The position numbers and the translations under genes were made by a program. The notes under the pieces were generated by a model. That model searched no databases and was not told where the DNA came from. It worked only from the letters and a program-made list of their open reading frames with translations. Positions 62,626 to 64,000 of a stretch of 64,000 nt of DNA are shown piece by piece. The stretch spans positions 1 through 64,000 of the forward strand of contig CAMWMD010000002.1 of NCBI GenBank assembly GCA_947175265.1, given 5' to 3'. Each line of letters begins with the position of its first letter. Position 1 is the stretch's first letter. The stretch is from an uncultured Porphyromonadaceae bacterium. Lineage in GTDB: Bacteria > Bacteroidota > Bacteroidia > Bacteroidales > Muribaculaceae.

Positions 62626-64000
62626 CATTTGTATCTGAAAATAATTTAGCAGCCTTACTTGGAACCTCATCCTTAACGGTCAGAACATGGGGTAATAAGG
62701 GAATTTACCCTAAAATTATGGATAAGAGTGGTATTCCAGGATTCAATATGGAGGATTTGAGGAATTTGCCGGAAGTTTCTTCAATGCTTGATAGTAAATG
62801 GATAGAGGAAACCACAGTAACACCTTTACGAATTTATAATTCTATTGAACTTTTTGCAGGAGGGGGAGGTTTGGCTCTGGGTATGGAAAAATCAGGGTTC
62901 AGGCATGTATTGCTGAATGAATTTGAAACCTCTGCTTGCAACACCTTGAGACTGAATCGTCCGGAATGGAATGTCGTAGAGGGAGATATAAGACATATAG
63001 ACTTTACTCCGCTGAAAGGAAAAATTGATTTTCTTTCAGGAGGATTTCCTTGTCAGGCTTTCTCTTTTGCAGGGAAACAAGGAGGATTTAACGATGTCAG
63101 AGGGACTTTATTCTTTGAATTAGCCCGAGCAGTAAAAGAGATTCAGCCGAGGGTATTTATGGCCGAGAATGTCAAAGGTATAGTGTCTCATGACAACGGA
63201 AAAACATTTGCCACAATATGTAATGTTATTGATGAACTGGGTTATACATTAATTACGCCACGGGTCATGAAGGCTATAATGTATATGGTACCTCAGAAGA
63301 GAGAACGTATTATTTTTCTTGCAATAAGAAAAGATTTGACGGAAGGCGTTGAATTTCATTGGCCTTCTCCATATAAGCGTATCCTGACACTTAGAGATGC
63401 ACTATTTAAAAGTGAGATATATAATTCTGATGTTCCTGTTTCTGAGGGAGCACGCTATCCAGAGAAGAAGAAAAAAGTTCTTGAGCAAGTACCTCCTGGT
63501 GGGGACTGGCGTAATCTTCCTGAACCGGTAGCCAAGGATTACATGGGGGGTAGTTGGGGACTTGGCGGAGGAAAGACAGGGATGGCGAGAAGATTGTCGT
63601 TAGATGAACCCAGTTTGACATTGACATGTGCACCTGCTCAAAAACAGACTGAAAGATGTCATCCGATAGAGACTCGTCCTCTTACAGTAAGAGAGTATGC
63701 AAGGATTCAGACATTTCCTGACGACTGGATGTTTTTCGGAACAATGTCGGATAAGTATAAGCAAATCGGAAATGCTGTGCCGGTTAACCTCGCATGGGCA
63801 ATTGGAAGGTCGATAATGCGACTGATGAATGATATAGAGGTTTTGCATCCGGGGGAGACGGCTGATTGTAATAGTGCGGTTGAGCAGATTATAAATAAGC
63901 AATCTCAATTGGTTGTGACCAAGAATAAAAAGAATCAGGTATCGGAAATTAAATCAAATTGCTACCAACTTGATATATTCTCTTTATTGGGAGAAACAAT
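62622..64000 (+). CDS. C5-cytosine DNA methyltransferase (partial, runs off right edge)
   Basis: The frame is open from ATG 62622 to the window end (459 codons). Residues 1-60 form an HTH-like domain (FVSENNLAALLGTSSLTVRTW), similar to MerR-type or controller domains. The methyltransferase motifs follow in order: ELFAGGGGLALGME (I), GGFPCQAFSFAGKQGG (IV, catalytic Cys), a MAENVKG segment (VI), VPQKRERIIFLAIR (VIII), RPLTVREYARIQTFPDDW (IX), YKQIGNAVPVNLAWAIG (X). It protects the host from the linked nuclease. The HTH may let it repress its own operon. The C-terminal end lies outside. Confidence 0.92.
   Translation, partial: MTFVSENNLAALLGTSSLTVRTWGNKGIYPKIMDKSGIPGFNMEDLRNLPEVSSMLDSKWIEETTVTPLRIYNSIELFAGGGGLALGMEKSGFRHVLLNEFETSACNTLRLNRPEWNVVEGDIRHIDFTPLKGKIDFLSGGFPCQAFSFAGKQGGFNDVRGTLFFELARAVKEIQPRVFMAENVKGIVSHDNGKTFATICNVIDELGYTLITPRVMKAIMYMVPQKRERIIFLAIRKDLTEGVEFHWPSPYKRILTLRDALFKSEIYNSDVPVSEGARYPEKKKKVLEQVPPGGDWRNLPEPVAKDYMGGSWGLGGGKTGMARRLSLDEPSLTLTCAPAQKQTERCHPIETRPLTVREYARIQTFPDDWMFFGTMSDKYKQIGNAVPVNLAWAIGRSIMRLMNDIEVLHPGETADCNSAVEQIINKQSQLVVTKNKKNQVSEIKSNCYQLDIFSLLGET

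Overview
The window looks like a chromosome segment of a gut Bacteroidales, probably of the Muribaculaceae/Bacteroides kind. The supporting signs are repeated TTTG-N20/21-TAnnTTTG promoters (the Bacteroidetes sigma-ABfr type), few Shine-Dalgarno sites, TonB-dependent receptors, lipobox lipoproteins, a BspA-type leucine-rich repeat protein, a fused NuoCD and a complex I without NuoEFG. Assignments rest on reading the sequence and translated proteins; no database search was possible.

Region 1 (1-11.9 kb) is an accessory, defence-like island. It holds the 3' end of an unknown gene, two diverged copies of a roughly 300-nt structured RNA, a toxin/antitoxin pair whose toxin carries a stop codon, and a tight five-gene operon. 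That operon is type III methyltransferase (mod), type III restriction helicase-nuclease (res), a 71-aa orphan, a DndD/SMC-like ATPase, and a HerA-like ATPase whose N-terminus looks like DndE. An AbiF-type HEPN protein follows, preceded by its own promoter and a short hairpin-rich RNA.

Region 2 (11.9-37.6 kb) is envelope, regulatory and housekeeping. It contains a membrane LuxR-type regulator with a nearby lipoprotein/outer-membrane receptor operon, a thioredoxin-like protein, tRNA-Leu(UAG), an LRR protein, and an ECF sigma factor. The sigma gene is separated from its likely anti-sigma/Spy partners by a cupin-hcp (hybrid cluster protein) operon. A 1946-aa alpha-2-macroglobulin follows, then a beta-barrel/lipoprotein trio, rnz, sdaA, and a TonB receptor with a lipoprotein.

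Region 3 (37.9-55.4 kb) is an energy-conservation supercluster. nuoA-B-CD-H is followed directly by the complete F1Fo ATP synthase set atpD-C-B-E-F-H-A-G, and then by nuoI-J-K-L-M-N, all on one strand and ended by a strong terminator. The ATP synthase genes therefore sit inside the complex I operon, which would couple expression of the ion-pumping electron-transfer complex and the ATP synthase.

Region 4 (55.4-64 kb) holds a small outer-membrane protein, nadE, a Sua5/TsaC tRNA-modification gene, an initiating sugar-phosphate transferase and a CLC chloride transporter. It ends with the start of an AT-rich type II restriction-modification locus: a PmeII/EcoO109I-like nuclease and a C5-cytosine methyltransferase that runs off the right edge.
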